A stretch of DNA of 26,990 bases from CAYVDH01 sp964450355 (GTDB taxonomy: Bacteria; Bacteroidota; Bacteroidia; NS11-12g; UBA955): contig CAYVDH010000025.1 of assembly GCA_964450355.1 (NCBI GenBank), positions 1 to 26,990 of the forward strand, read 5' to 3'. Of this stretch, positions 24,681 to 26,990 are shown one piece after another. A program made the translations under genes and the position numbers. Below the pieces are notes generated by a model. It was not told where the DNA came from, ran no database searches, and saw only the letters and a program-made list of their open reading frames with translations. Positions within the stretch are counted from its first letter, which is position 1. The number at the start of each line of letters is the position of its first letter.

Positions 24681-26513
24681 TTATTCTTTTATTGCATTTA
24701 ATTCCACAATGATGATAGTACCTCTTCCCATTTTACTATCTATGGTGATGACACCACCAATATCATGAATTCTTTTTTTCATGCTGTTAATTCCCAAACC
24801 TGAGATTGTTTCAATAGTTTTAACATCAAAACCCTTACCATTGTCTTCTATCATGAGGATTACCGAATCGTCATTCCCTGTAAGAGACATGCTGATATTG
24901 GTAGCATTTGCATGTTTAATGGCATTATTTAATGATTCTTGAGCCACTCTAAAAAGAGCTATTTCATTGCTTAATTTCAAACGTGAATCGGCATTAAACA
25001 CTTCTAAATTAATCTTTATACTTGTAGCAGACTCTACTTTGTTTTTTAAATCAAGCAAGGCATGAGGCAACCCTAATTTACTAACTAAATTAGAAGAAAT
25101 ATCTTTACTTAATTCTCTTACTTCAATGATGGCACTGTTGATGATTTTTTTGAAATCAGAAAACGATTCTAAATTTTCCTTTTTTAATTGTTCAAATCTT
25201 TTTTCAAACTGATTAAAATGCTGACCTGCCATAACCAACAACCCTCCTAACCTATCGTGCAATTCGGCCGCTATTCTGGTTCTTTCTTTTTCCTGACCTT
25301 CCGCCCATGCTTCCATTTTTGTGTGATTAACTTCTTCTATTAATTTATTAATTTTCGAATTTCTTTCTTCTAAGATTTTATCTTTTTTCCTTTTATTCTT
25401 TATATAAAAAACATAAACTAGACTTGCAAAAAGTACAATAAAACCAAAGAGTAAATACAACAACAAACTTTGTATCTTTTTTTCTTTATTCAACAATTGT
25501 AAATCTTTATTTAACATCATTGAATATACTCTTTCACTGTTTGACAATATTTTTAATTTTTCAATTGAATAAAATGTGTCTTTAAAATTTTGTTTTAATA
25601 AGCTGTATTTAATTGCAGAATCTTTTTGATTGTTTTTTAAATAATATTTTGAAAGTAGTTCATATTGACTGAGTTTATCATTTGAACTAGCATTAGAAGG
25701 AAAATAATGAATACTACTATCTAAATAATTCTTAGATTTCAAATTTGGATACTTTACCAAAGACGACAACCCGTAAGCATAGGATTTTAAAACAGAATCC
25801 TTTTCTCTTATGATCCATGGTTCTGTGTTATTTAAAACACTCAAAGCCGAATCGGCATTAATCTCATTTAAAATAGTAAGCCAATGCATTGCGAACATCA
25901 AAGAATCGTTTTTAAGAAAACTAAACTCTTGTTTAATTTTCAATTTAAATACAATTGCCTCCTTGGCAGATTGTTCTGCTTTAATTTTTTCGTTGATATC
26001 AATATACAATTGCGAAAGAATATACATCCAATGGCTATAGCTGTAAGTATGATTTTTGATTTTAAAATATTGTATCGAAGGGTTTAGATTCTCTAACGCT
26101 TTGTCATACAATTTAAATCTAAAATAAATCAATCCTAAATTAGCTTTATTACTCCAATAAGCAAATGTATCGTTTAATTGAGCTGAGATTAAAATACTTT
26201 TATTTAGATACTCAGTTGCTTCATTTAAAGCTCCCATTTCGCTGTACAAAAAAGCATACCTTCTGTATAGATTCTGCTCAGCAATTTTTAATTTGTTGGC
26301 TTTTGAAATCAACAATAAAGTATCAATTTCAGCTAATTGTTGTGCATGACTAAACTCATTTGTTGTACATAACGAATCGTGTTGCAACAATGCCTTATCC
26401 ATCATTGCCTCGTTCCACTTTTCCATGCTTATCCCTTTAAATTCAAAAGACTTTTGAAAAGAACAAGAAAAAAAGCATAATACAAATAGAAAACAAAAAA
26501 TGAAACGAGACAT
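24681..26513 (-). CDS. Membrane sensor histidine kinase with periplasmic TPR region
   Basis: A 610-residue sensor kinase. The N-terminus looks like a lipoprotein signal (MSRFIFCFLFVLCFFSC, Cys17). It is followed by a long helical TPR-like region (about 55-320, for example ANLGLIYFRFKLYDKALENL), one transmembrane helix (about 349-371), a coiled-coil linker and a HisKA_3 phosphotransfer helix with His419 in RIAAELHDRLGGLL. The HATPase_c domain shows N box QESLNNAIKHA, G1 DNGKGFD and G2 GLGINSMKKR. The architecture is common in Bacteroidota, where it pairs with LuxR-type regulators such as the one two genes downstream. I start at ATG (26511-26513); a TTG just before it adds one residue. The gene begins 11 nt after the preceding stop. 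Confidence 0.95.
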   Translation of the reverse strand: MSRFIFCFLFVLCFFSCSFQKSFEFKGISMEKWNEAMMDKALLQHDSLCTTNEFSHAQQLAEIDTLLLISKANKLKIAEQNLYRRYAFLYSEMGALNEATEYLNKSILISAQLNDTFAYWSNKANLGLIYFRFKLYDKALENLNPSIQYFKIKNHTYSYSHWMYILSQLYIDINEKIKAEQSAKEAIVFKLKIKQEFSFLKNDSLMFAMHWLTILNEINADSALSVLNNTEPWIIREKDSVLKSYAYGLSSLVKYPNLKSKNYLDSSIHYFPSNASSNDKLSQYELLSKYYLKNNQKDSAIKYSLLKQNFKDTFYSIEKLKILSNSERVYSMMLNKDLQLLNKEKKIQSLLLYLLFGFIVLFASLVYVFYIKNKRKKDKILEERNSKINKLIEEVNHTKMEAWAEGQEKERTRIAAELHDRLGGLLVMAGQHFNQFEKRFEQLKKENLESFSDFKKIINSAIIEVRELSKDISSNLVSKLGLPHALLDLKNKVESATSIKINLEVFNADSRLKLSNEIALFRVAQESLNNAIKHANATNISMSLTGNDDSVILMIEDNGKGFDVKTIETISGLGINSMKKRIHDIGGVITIDSKMGRGTIIIVELNAIKE

Positions 26514-26524
26514 CAAAAATAGGT

Positions 26525-26990
26525 TTATGTTAATTTGTACAAATTAAAACTCAATCCACTTTGAACATCTTGTAAAAAATTCAAATTTGTAGAGTTTGTT
26601 TTTTTAGGAGCTAATGATACAAATGAAGGGTTAAAACTTATTGGGAGTGTCCATAACAAATTTCTATTCATTGTTTTTGGAGCCAACATGATTTTTATTA
26701 ATAAATTTTGTTTTAAGTTAGTTCCTAATTCATCATCAGCATCGTATAATACATCTTCAACTTGCATTCCTACAATTTCATGACCAGGTAAATCATAAAA
26801 CACAACAACTGTTGCATTGTTTGAATTTGCAACAACTTTAATTTCATAATTACCAGTTTCTGGCAAGGTTTCAGGATTGTTACTAGCAGGCCAAGCACTT
26901 TGAATTTGAATTGGATTTTGCCCAGTGGCTTTCACATACCTTGGAGGTGGAGCTTTAGTAGGTTTTGGTTTAAAAATTCCACCAGAAATG
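26525..26990 (-). CDS. C-terminal part of an unrecognised protein (5' end beyond window)
   Basis: The reading frame is open from the right edge to the stop at 26525, giving at least 154 residues. A GTG at 26933-26935 could be taken as a start, but the frame continues upstream without a stop through a Pro/Lys-rich linker (FKPKPTKAPPPRYVKATG), so the gene most likely begins outside the window. The visible part has beta-strand-like segments (NYEIKVVANSNNATVVVFYDLPG) and no recognisable domain. It is 11 nt upstream of the histidine kinase and probably in the same transcript. Confidence 0.75.
   Translation of the reverse strand, partial: ISGGIFKPKPTKAPPPRYVKATGQNPIQIQSAWPASNNPETLPETGNYEIKVVANSNNATVVVFYDLPGHEIVGMQVEDVLYDADDELGTNLKQNLLIKIMLAPKTMNRNLLWTLPISFNPSFVSLAPKKTNSTNLNFLQDVQSGLSFNLYKLT

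Noticed and set aside
1..26990. Mobile elements, phage genes, CRISPR arrays or long direct repeats.
   Set aside because: Reading through the window I found no transposase- or integrase-like protein, no spaced direct repeats and no attachment-site pattern at the tRNA 3' end.

Overview
The window comes from the chromosome of an AT-rich member of the Bacteroidota (Bacteroidetes). Evidence: (1) the 16S rRNA 5' segment at the left edge reads like a Bacteroidota 16S. (2) Promoter-like sites match the phylum's TAnnTTTG (-7) / TTTG (-33) pattern and not the E. coli one. (3) Starts lack Shine-Dalgarno sequences. (4) Several genes are phylum-typical: a roughly 630-residue PurF-like protein, the alternative GlmU-like nucleotidyltransferase/hexapeptide protein, a Wzi/RemB-like outer-membrane barrel and type B L31. 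The exact lineage cannot be fixed from 358 nt of 16S; a Chitinophagia/Sphingobacteriia-like affiliation is only a guess. I see no transposase, integrase, phage gene or CRISPR array, so most of the window looks like core genome.

Layout. 1-675: 5' end of a 16S gene (minus strand) with two tandem rrn promoters in its leader. 676-3386: PurF-like amidophosphoribosyltransferase and a pirin (minus). 3458-4790: aroQ and fabD (plus), closed by a bidirectional terminator. 4869-6808: clpP-clpX operon (minus, TAATG overlap). 6944-8868: a methyltransferase and a fatty acid desaturase, convergent with interlocked stop codons. 8954-11550: HAD phosphatase, tpiA and the GlmU-like gene (minus). 11657-11905: rpmE2 with its own promoter and terminator. 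11972-18362: Wzi/RemB-like barrel, di-haem peroxidase lipoprotein, dnaG, tig and tRNA-Leu(UAG), all minus. 18504-21155: membrane pyrophosphatase hppA (plus), then a bidirectional terminator. 21243-22430: yraN and mscS (minus). 22512-23084: pabA/trpG-type amidotransferase (plus). 23126-26990: a minus-strand signalling cluster of an edge-truncated gene, a TPR histidine kinase, an outer-membrane-like protein and a LuxR-type response regulator.

How the parts relate. The core genes cover protein quality control (clpP, clpX, tig), DNA priming (dnaG), central metabolism (tpiA, aroQ, fabD, pabA), envelope precursors (GlmU-like) and energy coupling (hppA). The least ordinary items are these: the pyrophosphatase has a C-terminal tail of about 157 residues with 27 cysteines. 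Its transmembrane ion gate lacks the usual helix-6 glutamate and has a glutamate in helix 5 instead. An outer-membrane-like protein sits between a sensor kinase and its likely regulator. Four stable-RNA/translation genes share an extended promoter plus start-region motif. Three housekeeping genes (aroQ, dnaG, pabA) can only start at TTG or a rarer codon. All coordinates and motifs were read by eye; no database search was run.
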